Below are positions 51,452 to 63,331 of a stretch of 64,000 nucleotides of DNA, piece by piece. A program made the position numbers and the translations under genes. This DNA is from Cutaneotrichosporon cavernicola (Eukaryota > Basidiomycota > Tremellomycetes > Trichosporonales > Trichosporonaceae). Every line of letters starts with the position of its first letter. Position 1 is the first letter of the stretch. The notes under the pieces are model-generated. The model saw only the letters and a program-made list of their open reading frames with translations. It searched no databases and was not told the origin of the DNA. The stretch lies in assembly GCF_030864355.1 (NCBI RefSeq), contig NC_083397.1, positions 124,001 through 188,000 on the forward strand, read 5' to 3'.

Positions 51452-54400
51452 ATGGCCGTATCTGAGTCTCAACACAAGTCCACCACCAAGGCCAACGCCA
51501 AGCAGAAGAAGCGCCCGATCCCCCAGCCGGCGCCCAAGCTCATTGTCGGCAACATTCTCGACATTGATATTAACAACATGGTGGAATCGTTGACGCGCAT
51601 CTCTCGCATCTACGGCGAGATCTTCCAGATGAAGTTGTTCGACATGATGATCTTCGTCTCGTCGCAAAAGCTTGCCCACGCCCTCTCTGACGAGAGCAAG
51701 TTTGACAAGGTCGTACACCTGCCGCTGATGGAGGTGCGCGAGTTTGCAGGCGACGGCCTGTTCACGGCTTTCAACGAAGAGCCCAACTGGGCCCTCGCAC
51801 ACCGCATCCTCATTCCCGCATTCGGCCCGCTGGCCATCAAGAAGATGCAGCCGATGATGCTCGACGTCATCACCCAGATGCTCATGTTCTGGGAACACCA
51901 CGCGGGCCAACCCCTCGAGGCCGCCGACCAGTTCACCCGCCTCACCTTTGTAACTGACATTGCTAGCGGTGCTGACGGCAGGACACGATCGGATACTGTG
52001 CATTCCGGTACCGCTTCAACTCGTTCCACTCCGAGAAGGTTCACCGGTTCATTGAAGTCATGGTCAAGCTCATGCTCGAGGCGCAAGCTCGCAGTCGCAG
52101 GCCTGGAATTATCAAGACCGCCATGTTCCGCAGCGAGTCCGAGCACCGTGCCAACGTCAAGGAGCTACACCACCTTTGCGACGAGATTGTGGCAGCCCGG
52201 AGAATGAATCCCGATCCGGACGCGCACGACCTGCTCAACAACATGATCTTCGACTCTGACCCCAAGACAGGCGAACACCTACCCGACAAGAACATTCGTT
52301 TCCAGATGGTCACGTTCTTGATTGCAGGACACGAGACGACTTCGGGCATGCTCTCGTTTGCAATGTACTACCTGCTCAAGAACCCACTCACGTTCGCCAA
52401 GGCACGCGCGGAGGCCGATGCGGCCATCAAGAAGGCCAACGGCAGCCTGCTCGACATTAACCCGGCCGACCTCAAGTACATCGAAGCGATCAATAAGGAA
52501 TCGCTACGACTGCACCCGTCTGCCCCCTCATGGGCTGTGGCGCCGCGGAACCCGGAAGGTCAGACGCTCCCAGGTGGTTACCACGTCGCCCAGAACCAGG
52601 TCGTGTTCGTCTACCTCCCGATGCTTCACCGCGATCCCAAGGCGTGGGGCGCCGATGCCGAGGACTTCCGGCCCGAGCGATTCATCGACGGAAGCACGAT
52701 TCCCCCCGACTCGTGGAAGCCGTTCGGTAATGGACAACGCGCGTGTATCGGCCGCGGCTTTGCTCTGCAAGAGGCCGTCCTGGCGCTTGCGCTGATCGTT
52801 GCGCGCTTTGACATTGAGATGGCGGATCCGTCCTATGACCTCAAGGTCTTCCAGACACTCACGCTCAAGCCGCATGATTTCCATATCATCGCGCGCCCGC
52901 GCTTCGGCCGCAACCAGAGCATCCTGTCCGAGCTCATCTCGTCGGCAGCCGGCAACAGCGGGAGCTCGTACACAACCGAGGCGAAGCGAGACGCGGCCAA
53001 GTGGTCCGGTGGCAACGGCGAGAAGATCCATGTCCTGTACGGGTCCAACTCGGGCTCATGTGAGGGCCTCGCAAAGGAGATTGTGAGCGAGGGCGACCAG
53101 CGCGGCTTCAACATGAGTCTCGGCGAGCTCGACTCGGTCGCTGGCGGCGGCATGCTCCCAACCGACGCGCCAGTGATCATCGTCACGGCATCGTACGAGG
53201 GCCAGCCGACGGACAATGCGCGCATGTTTGTTGCGGCCCTAGCAGAGAACAAGGATGCGGAAAGCCTCAAGGGTGTCAAGTACATGGTCATGGGGGCGGG
53301 TCATCACGATTGGGCGGCAACGTTCCACAAGATTCCCAAGTTTATCGACAGGCGGCTGGAGGAGCTCGGAGCGGAACGCATCGAGCCGCTCTCAGTTGGC
53401 GACGCGGGGGAGGACATTGTGGGTGATTTTGAGGCGTTCAAGGCGCGTGTCTGGCGACGCTTCGGCAGCAGTCGTGAATCGACTCCGGCAAAGGAGGACG
53501 CGTCGGAGCCATTCGTGCTCCTCCCACGCTCGGCCAACATGGCCGCACCAGCTCTGGGCTGCGGTATCGAAACCGTCGGCACCGTGCTCGATTCCGAGGT
53601 ACTCACAAGTGTGATGCCCGATTCGCCGCAGACCTGCCTGGTCACGATCCAGCTCCCCAAAGGCCTGACGTATCGGGCGGGCGATTACCTCGCCATCTTC
53701 CCCAAAAACCCGAAACCCACGGTGGACCGCGCGCTCGAGCACTTCGGACACCGCACCGAGGACACAGTCGTATTCAACAGGCCAACATCGTTCTTTCCGC
53801 TCAAAGTACCCATGCGTCTCGGTGACCTGCTTTCGTCCTTTGTGGAGCTCGGACAGCCAGTCTCAAAGAAGGTACTGCCCCTCATCGCCGAATACTCGGA
53901 CGACGCGGCCAAGGCTCGCCTCAAGGTGCTTGAGGACAATTACGCCCGGGACATTATTGGGCCTCGCCTCTCGCTCCTCGACATCGTCCTCACCACTCCG
54001 GGGTGCAAGCCGCCCCTCGACGTCTTCCTCGCCAACCTACCCAAGATGAAGATCCGACAGTACTCGATCTCTTCCACGCCACTCGAGAGCCCCGACGTCG
54101 TCACTCTCACGTTCACGGTACACACCGCACCGAGTGCGGCAGGTGACCGCGTCCTCGGCGTTGCCAGCAACTATGTCGCCTTCTTGAATAAGGGCGACAA
54201 CCTTCTCTGCACCGTCAAGGGCTCAGCCGGCTTCTACCTCCCTGCCGACCCTGAAGTTCCCGTTGTGCTCTTTGCTGCCGGCTCGGGTGTCGCCCCCTTC
54301 ATCGGCTTCATCGCCGAGCGCGCGATCATGGCTGCCGCCGGGCGCAAGGTCGGCCGTACCGTGCTGTACTATGGCACGCGGACGCCGACCGACATCGTGC

Positions 54401-54747
54401 GCAAAGACAAGTTTGCACGATGGGTCAAGGACGGCTTCCTCGAATTCCGACCCGTCCTGTCGCGTTCCGACGTCAAGGAGGTCGAGGGCCTGCCCGGTGT
54501 CACTCTCCTCCCCGAGGCAAAGTACGTCCAAGACCGCGTGTGGGCGGACAAAGAAGACATGGCCGAGCTGTACGACGCCGGTGCGCAATACTACACGTGC
54601 GGAAGTGGCCGGCGGCTCGGAAACGACCTCAAACAGACACTCGTCAAGATTATCGCGGAGAAGAGGCCCGAGGGCGACGACGAGACTGTCGAGTCAATCA
54701 TGGAGCGCCTCGCTCGCGAGCGATACCGCACCGACGTGTTCCTCTAG
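51452..54747 (+). CDS. CYP505-type self-sufficient P450:reductase (P450foxy-like)
   Basis: 1087 aa after splicing. Exons: 51452-51949 and 51982-54747, one 32-nt intron. P450 half: PAPKLIVGNILDID near residue 25, I-helix AGHETTSGML near 280, ExxR in ESLRLHP near 340, heme-binding FGNGQRACIGRG near 410-420. Reductase half: FMN loop LYGSNSGSCEGLAKEI near 517, FAD motif RQYSISSTP near 857, NADPH loop AAGSGVAPFIGF near 934, C-terminal YRTDVFL. This is the BM3/P450foxy layout, in which heme and CPR domains are fused; known members hydroxylate fatty acids or alcohols near the omega end. Length fits the family. It is convergent with an MFS gene (144 bp) and divergent from the acyl-CoA dehydrogenase, a possible lipid-oxidation group. 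Confidence 0.95.
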
Positions 54748-54891
54748 TCTGGACTCTAGTACATATAACTTGTATCCGAATATAGTGCATGTGATGATGA
54801 TAACAGCCTTCCACCTTCCGCTTATGCTGATTGATACTATGCTCTCCCGGCCCAACCACCTCGCCCTATCTACAACCCTCGCCCTGCCTTA

Positions 54892-56977
54892 CTACGGCTT
54901 GACCCGACCTACAATAGCCTCGAACGGCGTCCTCCGCCCACCCTCGAGCGCAGTATACATGCTGGGCGACTCGGTTTCGGTGCTCGACACACTCTTCGCG
55001 GCCTCGGAGCGCACGGAACGCACACTTGCCGCGCGCGACGCAGCGCGGGAGCGGATGCGTTCGATTTCTTCGTGCGCCTCCATGATCGTCTCCTCGATCT
55101 CCACTTCGACCTCGCCGTCGTCGAGCGCGTTCCCGGCGCCGTCTATCTTCAAATGGTCCAGCCCCGGTCCTTCGCCCTCGTACTCGCTGGAGGTTGCCTT
55201 TTCCTCCTCGGCCGCTTCCTGCGCTTCGGCCTGGCGCGCCGCCATCTTGGCGGCCGCAAGGCGCTGCACAACGTCGTCCGCCTCGCGACCGTACTTTGTC
55301 CACCGCCGAATCCTCTGGCCGTACTTGACCAGAATGAACGGGAAGGGCGCAAACGCCAGCGCGAGGAACGCCGGGATGCTCGACGCCCACCGCGGTCCAA
55401 GAGCCTTGTACATGTCCACCGTAAAGAGAGGAATGAGGACACCGAGGAGTGAACGCGTGACGGTACCGCCGGCCATGACGGATGCCGCGAGCGGGAGATA
55501 CGCATCGACGAGGTAGTTTTGCACGGACATGAAGAGGACGACCAGGCCTGCACCGTATGGAACCGTCCCGAGGATGGGAACGATCCAGTGAATCGAGACG
55601 GGCATACACGTGAATGCAAACCAGAAGAGGCCAGCCCTGATGTCAGCTGTCACCCATAAGAATGAGCTTACGGGAGGATGATGGCGCCGACCATGGCAGA
55701 CGGGAGGCGCGCCTCGGGTGGCAACGCACCACGCTCCTTGAGGGCACGGGCGTAGCTAGGGTTGCCCCACACGACAATGTACACGAGGGCAAGGTTGCAC
55801 CCCACGCAGATTCCCAGGAAGGCGAGTGAACCGAGACCTGGGCCCCATCCGCGTTGCTGCTGGAAGACGATCGGGAAACTCGTGAACTGCATGTAGAGGA
55901 GGCCGAAGATTGTCGCCACGTACAGGCTGAGGATGAAGACGATAGGTTCGGTGAAGAGGAGGACGTAAGGCACCTTGAGCTGGTTGCGAATGAGCTGGCG
56001 CGTGTTGAGGGGCCTGGCAACGTCCTGCTCCGACTTGTAGATGCGTCCGTGCGGGTCGCCGGCTGTGAGAGCCAATGCCCGCTTGCGCATCAGCACAGGC
56101 GCATACGTCTCGGGGAGGAATGCGAGGTGCATGAACGCAAGATAGCCCGTGAAGATTGCGGCGACGGCCGCGACCCATCGCCATCCCGCGGGGTTGCCTA
56201 AGAAACCGCCGATGATGGGTCCAATAACGGGGCCCATCCACGGCATGGCGCCGAAAACTCCCATCGCAAGACCGCGCTTGTGTGCGCGGAACATGTCGCT
56301 AATAATGCCACCGGCATTTGTCATCGCGCAGCATCCAAAGATACCTGCACAGAAGCGAAGGATGAGGAGCGTATACAGGTTGTTGGCGCCACAGACCCCA
56401 GCATCGAACACCGTAAAGGGGATCTGGGTGAAGACGAAGGCAGAGCGTCGGCCAAATACCTCGGACCACGGCGCCCATAGGAAAGGCCCGACAACAAAGC
56501 CGAGAATGTAGATGCCAGTGACTGGGGTCAGAGTCTGAGGGCGCGGGAAGGGAATAGATGCCTAGGCAAGGCCGAGCGTCTTCTCAGACTTTGTGAGTAC
56601 TAACCCATGATATACGACATTGAATGATGACCAGGAAACTCCTTCTTGACATGCTGGATACTGCCCGACAGAATCGACGAGCCCATGGTGACGCTGAGCA
56701 TGCCGACCGCCACAATGTATGTGATGAACCACTTATACACGTCGCCCCAATTGTACGGGTTCTCCACGTCGTCCTCTAGCCAAGTTACGACGAAGGGGTC
56801 CTCGGCTGTCCCGCTCCCCTTGTACTGGTGCGATGTGAGTTCGGACCACGGTGTGATGTGTGCGCGCCACCTCCACCACCGGCGTTTGAGGGATAAGTCC
56901 ACTGCGAGACCGCGCTCGGCGGTGCTCTCCGTTGGAGTCGAGGACATGGTCGCGGTCGACGGATACGCCACAGTCAT
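54892..56977 (-). CDS. MFS drug/polyamine-type transporter
   Basis: 655 aa after splicing. Minus-strand exons: 56977-56605, 56521-55672, 55636-54892; phases agree. The first membrane segments follow the hydrophilic N-terminus with NPYNWGDVYKWFITYIVAVG. MFS motif A-like FLWAPWSEVFGRRSAF is near residue 148. Later helices include GPVIGPIIGGFLGNPAGWRWV, the family C-motif region. The loop FLPETYAPVLMRKRA is typical of the DHA1/polyamine-type fungal transporters. Twelve helices are plausible. The C-terminal tail is long, acidic and charged, with KMAARQAEAQEAAEEEK. An alternative ATG at 56947 would shorten it by ten residues. Substrate is uncertain; it is the neighbour of CYP505. Confidence 0.92.
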
Positions 56978-58842
56978 CGCTGGTATTGGCGTCCAGCCAG
57001 AGTGAGTGGGTGAGTGTAAGTGACTCTCAACATCGGTGGTTGAGTTTGGGTCGATGTAGTTACCGGTGTTGGGTGTTGGTCGGACCTGCCCGCCAAGACA
57101 GGAGATAACTGGGAGTTAGTCGGAAAGGAGGCGTTCCAAAGGGATTCGGGTCGGCAGGCTCGGCACGGGAGGGGCCCCTACTGGACTTGTCCTAGCAAGT
57201 GACTTCCGAGGACTACGGACAAGGCTGGAAAGGCCGCCGCTGACGGAGGGTTCGTGGGAGCCAGTCATGTGTCTGGAGTTTGGACTGACCGCGGATGCGG
57301 GGTTACACGGCCGCGGGGCTCGCCTTGGCCGCTTTCCTTCTTCAGGCACACCGAACGCCGCAGCCAAAGAGCTGCACGTATACTCACTCCTCTACATACA
57401 TGCTGCCTTTTGGACGCTTAATTACTTTGCCCGATAATCATCAACCAGCAATCAGCAATCAGAATGCAAATCTCGGCTTCGGCCTCCTCCTAAACGACCT
57501 AGCCGACGCCGGTTACACGCCTCCTCCGCTATCACATGATCCAGTCTGGCGTCGACCGTGCAGCCATGACGATGTGAATGTGGTAGTAATCAACATGATG
57601 CAGATGCACCAGGACAGCCGCGTCTTCACAATCGCGCAGCCGTCTGGTAGCCGGGCGGTGTCCTGACTCATGTGCCCACAATACCGAGACGAGACTCAGT
57701 CAGGTAGAGCCTCTGGCATGGCTGGCAGGTAGTTTCGTACATGACCTTGCAGCACGCTGTTTTGGAGCAAAGCAATTCCGACCGAGTTGAAAAATGTGAT
57801 GAAAAGAACGCCATTCGCATGCTGACACTGATCTTTACGCATGTTGTACTATTGTACCTTCACCTTCGCCTACTGCCTATTCTGTTGAAGGTGGTTTCAT
57901 AATACATTTGTGACCCGGTCTCCAGAGGGGCCGAAAGCCTCCAGCGTATTTCACGATCAGTCCGAACACTTGGTAGGGCACTAGTGATGGCCGAGTGATT
58001 TCTCTAGCGTCAGCCGGTGGGCTCCGTTCCAAGCAGCCATTAGGGCATCACTCTGCACACTTTATGTCCAAGTCAGCATTACGTAGCGCCGGATACGTCG
58101 GAGCACGCTTGCTTGACAGTGTGCCGAGCTGTGCCTCATGGTATCATGCGATCCATATCGTGGACAACTCGCGTGCCTTGAGCCAGAGGGCGTTCTGGTA
58201 CCATAGAGGGAGCGGTTCAAGACCAGCTTGGACATTACTAAAGAGGTGTTTCGGGCAGCCAAGCGTTTTGTTCATCTGGTGCATCTCCCCCTCCTCCGAC
58301 TCAGTCGCAGACACGAAACGCCTCACCCTTTCGTCCCATTTCCCCGGCCGTCTCATGCAGGTGGCTTAAGGTATGACGACACGGGAAACCCAAATACCGT
58401 ACTTGCCTCAGTTTGCGCCATCTGCATCCGCAAAGTAATGGCGTCCCTTGCCGGCATATGCGCAGTGAAAGTGGCTGACTGCTCTTCCACTGCAGTGTTA
58501 CTGGAGGAGCTGATCCCGCAACCCCGTCCCCCTGCCTTCCGCCCTCACGACCCGCTGGCAGCCACCTACGGTAGCGGGTGTCGCGAGCCATTGCATACCA
58601 TACAAAGTCTGCTGGAATTCAGGGATAATAATGGAATAAAGATGGGACGAGAGAGAGTATGAATACGGTTTGAGGATATGAACTGGCTCCCATATTGATC
58701 GGCTTGACTCTCAAGGTTTGTCGTTTGCTCTGACTCGCTCAACTCTGGTTTGCTTCGACTCGCTCAACTCACATCTGCTCAACTCTCCTCTGCTCAACTC
58801 TCATCTGCTTTGCATCGCTCTCTCTCCCCCTCGGTCGAAACA
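56978..58842. other. Intergenic gap, large, with short minus ORF and degenerate repeat
   Basis: No gene confidently seen. A minus-strand open frame at 57367-57116 (ending PTRIPLERLLSD) is protein-like but lacks an ATG at its start and splice evidence. A plus-strand frame at 57295-57666 lies on its opposite strand. At 58727-58815 degenerate tandem copies of CTCAACTC-TCTGCT units, just before the next ATG, suggest a promoter or 5' UTR repeat. Confidence 0.4.
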
Positions 58843-59185
58843 ATGGTGCGCGCGCCCGAAACGTAATTGACAGCAGAACGAAATCACCCGTTTCCTCTCC
58901 TACGTCCAGCCGCCTGGCCCGCTCCCACTACTCGCACTCATGCTGTTCGCCGCACACGGCCTGTACATCTTCATCTACTTCTTCCGCTGCCTGGTCACAG
59001 GACCACGACTCAAGGGTCGTGAGGACTACGAAATGTTCGTCGCGTACTGGGCCGTCTTCTTCGTCAACCTCGTTCTCGTAGGAGTGCTGCCTTGGCTGGC
59101 TGTGTGGGCAGCCATCAAGTCGTTGGAAGGGATCGAGGGCGTCGTGCAGCGCGGTATTGGGATTTGGAACAGTTTGAAGGCCTAG
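58843..59185 (+). CDS. Small two-helix membrane protein with an intron directly after the ATG
   Basis: 103 aa if spliced. Exon 1 is ATG itself (58843-58845), intron 58846-58876 (31 nt, ends TTGACAGCAG), exon 2 58877-59185. Product: M then NEITRFLSYVQPPGPLPLLA, a hydrophobic helix (LMLFAAHGLYIFIYFF), a loop with TGPRLKGREDYEMF, a second helix (YWAVFFVNLVLVGVLPWLAVWAA) and an amphipathic tail. If the intron is rejected, the first ATG in the same frame is 58940, which would leave a 81-aa protein starting MLFAAHG and cut the first helix, so splicing is preferred. The family is not recognised; it might be an ER or mitochondrial membrane subunit. Confidence 0.6.
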
Positions 59186-59505
59186 AGAGGGAGAGGGCAT
59201 GAAGGCTTAGAGACGGAGAGGGCTCGATTCTGAACAAGGACCACGCGCAAATGGACCGACTTGTTGTCACTGTATCGTATGGACGCTTGCCGCACCCGTT
59301 CGTAGCACTGACTACTGATGGCCTCTCACGACTAATGGTGGCAAGCACGAAGAGTATCCCATCCCCAATATATCGGCACCACGACGATCGGCTCCACTTA
59401 ATACACAATTAAGCATCATTCCGCGCCACGCCGCTCTACGTCCGGAGCCTGTTTCCCGACCTCTGTACTTGAACGTACAACCTAGCACAGCACGACTGCG
59501 CATTA
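59186..59505. other. Intergenic gap between convergent genes
   Basis: 3' regions of the two-helix protein and the aspartic protease; no gene seen. Confidence 0.4.
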
Positions 59506-61153
59506 CTATGCGAATATCAAGATCGCACTCATGACGAGCAGCGCCGATACGTCCAACCGCCCCGCGCTGTTTGGCACCGCCGTCGCACCGCTCGGCATCA
59601 CAGTCGTGCCAGGCCCGTCTGCCGGGCCGTTCCCTCCACCAACGTCCGGGCTGTCCGGGCTGTTACCACCGCCGCCGCCTGTCCCGGACTGGATGGGGTC
59701 ATACGCCTCGCCGTATTTGACATCCGCCTCAGGTGTGAGGGGCGCGAAGCCGTGGCGCACAGGCTCAGCTTGGTAGATGCTGTACACATTACGCAGAAAC
59801 GGGCTGCCAACAACCCAGCTGTCCCTGCTGTCAACTCGGGACATTGCGGACGTACTTTACAGTCGGGTCGTTCCAGCCCACAATGTTGCCAATGCAGTAC
59901 CGCTCGCCCTTCATGAATGATGGCAGCTGCATGCCCGACGAGGCAAAGTCGTCGCGCGTTCCGGAAAACGACACGAGATCGCCGTCCCATATATTGAAAC
60001 GCATGGGTTGGCCAAAGTCGGGCGCGTCTGGTGAACCAAATACGAAGGAGGCGTTGATGTTTCCCCCGGGTCCACACTCGTATACATAGCTCCCGTCTGA
60101 GAATGCCACAACGTTTGTGTTGATCGCTTCGTAGAACCTGCGAACGTCGGCATCGGGCCCCATGATAAGGCTCGTCCCGCTGTCTGTCGTTGCGGACACC
60201 GTCGACGGCGTAACGACACTCCCGTGCAACGCCAGGCCCTGCGACACTATTGTCCAGAGCCTCACACCCCCTGCGGTAGCATTAGGCCCGACTTGGTAGT
60301 ACGTCGGTTCGCTGGCCATTTTGGACTGGTCGACGCCGCCGAACGTCAGCTCCCCGCCGTTCACTGACGGGTTAAATTGCGCGTCGGTCCAGTTGGCCGT
60401 GCGCGCGAGGTACATTCCCCACCGTTTGTCTGTCCACTGTTCGCTGGCGGCCTGCCACCACGTCGTCTCACCTCCCATCGAGCTGTTGACCAGCGCGAAA
60501 CCCATCAACGCGCTCTGCTGGGAACCCCATGCTGTGACGTAGTCCGCGACGCCTGGGATGAGCTCAACTTGGGCATGACATACCAAACATTGTCCGGATC
60601 CCAACGCCGTCGATAGCCACGACATCCGCAGCCCACTCCCCCAACGTCTCGCCCTTGAGGTACGTGATGTTGAACAGCTGCCCTGTCCCCTGGTACGACG
60701 TGCTGTTGGCGGGGACGAATGGCTTGCTCATCCCGCATTCCCTCGAGTCCTGGCATTGTGCCACGACCCATAGGTCACTGCTACCAGTGTCGACAAATGC
60801 GTCAAACGTCTGCGGCGGCGTCCCGATGTCTATCTGGACCGAGTACGAGTCGCCCCAATTCTTGAGTCTGTACGGTAAGCTCTGCTCTGTACAGTAAGCT
60901 TTCCTCGAGAGACAACGCACTGCACGGCCCGTTTGCGCGATGCTTTGATGTGGTCAACGTTCAGGTGGAGATGGTCGGCATATTTCAAGCGGGCGCGGTC
61001 CGCCTCGTCGTGGAACCAGGCGAGGCGCGCAGCAGGGTCGGTGCTGTGTTCGTCGGTTGCGGCGGCACGGATTGGGAGTGTGCGTGCGTCCCTGCCCGCC
61101 ATTGGACCCGCTGCCGCGGAGACGGCAACGGTGAAGAGAAGGGCAGGCAGCAT
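59506..61153 (-). CDS. Secreted pepsin-like aspartic protease, possibly GPI-anchored
   Basis: 510 aa after splicing. Minus-strand exons: 61153-60921, 60867-60584, 60552-59856, 59824-59506; phases agree. Signal peptide MLPALLFTVAVSAAAGPMAG, then a propeptide ending around KASRKRAVQ (dibasic site). Active site 1 FVDTGSSDLWV near residue 103, active site 2 TTDSGTSLI near 297; SYSVQIDIGTPPQTFDAF precedes site 1. Conserved Cys pairs lie near 115-120 and 375-405. The C-terminus is Gly/Ser/Pro-rich and ends in a hydrophobic ALLVMSAILIFA, which may be a GPI-anchor signal like fungal yapsins. Intron acceptors were chosen to keep the IGTPPQ and FGVADY motifs in frame. Likely cell-wall or secreted protease. 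Confidence 0.93.
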
Positions 61154-61491
61154 GTTGGAGTGGTGGTCGGAGCAATGGTTGGGGGGGGGAGTAATGGGTG
61201 GAGGTGTGGAATCTCTGAACGAGCGAGCTTTTAGCTGGTGACGCAGCCGATGTTCTCGGATACGTCCACAGTCCTGGGAAGGCGCAGGCAAGTCACAAGG
61301 TCACAGACACTGCTCTCGCTACCCCTCTTTATATCCTTTGCCACATTCCCACAGCTAACCAGCATTGGCAAGAAACGAGATCCGCAATTCCGCGCTGTTC
61401 CGACTCTATTCTACAGCTTAACATACATCTAGTAGGCTACATCTTGGCGTCCCCCTCGCGCGAAGGGGACGCCAAGAAGGTACGTCAGAGC
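61154..61491. other. Intergenic gap with perfect inverted repeat
   Basis: Between the protease start and the stop of the next minus-strand gene. It has a 13-bp perfect inverted repeat (61442-61454 and 61465-61477) described separately. No gene seen. Confidence 0.45.
61442..61477. repeat. 13-bp perfect inverted repeat (hairpin) 3' of a small gene
   Basis: Left arm TCTTGGCGTCCCC at 61442-61454 and right arm GGGGACGCCAAGA at 61465-61477, with a 10-base CTCGCGCGAA loop that is itself partly palindromic (TCGCGCGA). It lies 15 bases beyond the stop codon of the minus-strand gene at 61492, so its transcript would hold a strong GC-rich stem just after the stop. Confidence 0.8.
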
Positions 61492-62132
61492 CTATAAGCT
61501 CCTCCTGCTCGCCTCGTCCGCGTCACCAGGCGGTGCACTGGTCCCGTCAAAGTCGCTGAGCAGCATTGACGCCGTGTGCCGGATCTTTTGCAGGCCGGGG
61601 AACGCGTTGCACGCTGATGTCAGTCAGGAAGAGTGGGCTTACTCACCGATTCGGTGGATGGGTAGTGCTTGGAGGATGCGCAGGAGCGACGCGAGGATGT
61701 GGTCGCGGTCTCTACGGAAGCTCTTCTCTTTCTGTCACAGCTTGACCTCGCGGAACCCTGAGCGGCGCCTCACGACATCCGGGTTGTTGGGTCGGCTGCT
61801 ACGAGGGCTGCGGCCTCTGGTGTCGCCCACCCCATGTCCAGAGGTTGCTCTGCTGCACACCTATGCCCTGCTTGATCGGGGAGAGATGTGCCGGGAGGAC
61901 AGTCAAAGAAGAGATCATCGAGCTCCTCGACACCATGTCGAGCTGGGCGACGCGACCGAGGATCTCGGTCGGCTTCAACAATGGCAACCGCTTCCCGACT
62001 GGAATTGAGGAAGGCTTTGTTCTGCGATGTACTGCGCCTCGGCCATATCTCTAGGGCTTGGCTGTTTGGTTCCGTGCCTCCAACTGGCCCTCTGCCCCAC
62101 TCTGCACTCCTCCACTGCGTGGCCTCTCTCAT
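61492..62132 (-). CDS. Small five-exon gene, unknown, 5' end uncertain
   Basis: About 161 aa. Best exons on the minus strand: 62132-62033, 61998-61861, 61814-61774, 61731-61647, 61613-61492; phases agree. The two 3' exons are well supported: KEKSFRRDRDHILASLLRIL then, after a typical GACTGACATCAG intron, ACNAFPGLQKIRHTASMLLS and a stop after ASRRSL. Exon 2 contains KPTEILGRVAQLDMVSRSSM. The helix-rich pieces suggest a small alpha-helical protein. Exons 1 and 3 are less certain. It resembles no family I can name. The 3' end is followed by the inverted repeat. The gene lies 62 bp from the stop of the neighbouring hydrolase gene, in the same orientation. Confidence 0.5.
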
Positions 62133-62194
62133 CCCACTGAGCAGAAAACTGGTAGAACGAGAACGAGCACACCATGCAGTACATCTAGCTAGCA

Positions 62195-63331
62195 CTAAGC
62201 ACTAAGACCCCAGCGCCAGAACCACTCGCTCGCGCGCCTCAGCATCTCTGGCGTACACACATGACCCCTTCCCTCCTGAACGAACACCTCGACGTCGCCT
62301 GCCGGTGCGGCCGACTGGATCTCGGCAATTTTGGCGCTGCCGTAGCGGTACGACACGAGTTGGTCCTCTGCGCCGTGGATCGAGAGGATCTTCTTGCCTT
62401 GGTACGCGTTGGGCTGCGCGGGCGCCGAGATGAGCGGCACGAGCGACTTCGGGTAAGTGGGTGGTCCCCACGAGAGGCCAGACTGCACGGCGCGCGCGCC
62501 GAGGTACGTGGCAAAGGCCTCGAAGGGGAGGCCGATGATTGGGGCTGCGATGGTGATGCGGGGGTCTGGTGTTAGTTGAGTGAAGGTAAAGGGTTAGGGC
62601 GCACTCACCCTCACGAAGCATGCGCCATACGCTGTTACCGCCGAGCGAGATACCGGTCGCCATCCACTCGACGACCTTGCGCTCCCCGTTGGGCCAGAGG
62701 TACGGCTCCAGGAAGCGGATGACAAAGTCGTGGTCCTGGCATGCGCCGTCTGGAGTGTGAGAGGGGGGTGAGCGAATGAGAAACGTGGCGGTGAATAGGT
62801 CGAGGAGAGTGTCAGCATAGCGCTCTTCCACCACCATCCGCACTCACATACAGTCGCCGCCATATCGACGAAATGATGTGGGTTCTTGTCATACGCCAAA
62901 TTCGTCTTCTTGTGCCGCAGCCGCTCCCCGTGGTTCCGGTGGTCCAACGTAATAACCAACAGATCGCGCGTCCGCCGGCGTCCACTCTCCGCAGCGAGGC
63001 GGGATACTTCGCCTAGCATGCCGCGCGCAAAGGGCTCCATGTCCCGCGCCTTGTTGCAGCGTCCGTGCGATGCGATCTGTGTGAGTCACTGGACTCTCCC
63101 GGGTTTAGATTTAAGACCCAAGCAACGGCCTGCTTGCGTCCAGCTCAACCCCTTGCCTCCACTCCAACTCACCACTACCCCGACAGGCAGGTTGCTGCCG
63201 GCAATCTCATCGAGACCCCAGATATGCACGTCGAGGTCAACAAGCGCAAGAGTTGTTCGCGACGCATGCTTGTGGCCAAGGTCGAGGGCGGGATAGTCCA
63301 TGACGTGTGCTGTTGGGTCGACTGGAGGCAT
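62195..63331 (-). CDS. Alpha/beta hydrolase family protein
   Basis: 299 aa after splicing. Minus-strand exons: 63331-63173, 63076-62848, 62749-62609, 62565-62195; phases agree. An N-terminal beta region with LPVGVVIASHGRCNKA (oxyanion-type His-Gly near residue 57), the DHRNHGER region near 96, and a nucleophile elbow ATGISLGGNSVW (G-x-S-x-G) near residue 160. A late acid candidate follows in SIHGAEDQLVSYRYG, and the catalytic His is in EGRGHVCTPEM near residue 280. The start at 63331 (MPPVDPTAHV) is preferred; ATG 63301 would be ten residues shorter. Substrate unknown. It runs in the same direction as the small five-exon gene, which follows it. Confidence 0.87.

Noticed and set aside
54263..55516. 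417-codon plus-strand frame after CYP505
   Set aside because: Runs through CYP505 in another frame and antisense to MFS; Ser-rich shadow.
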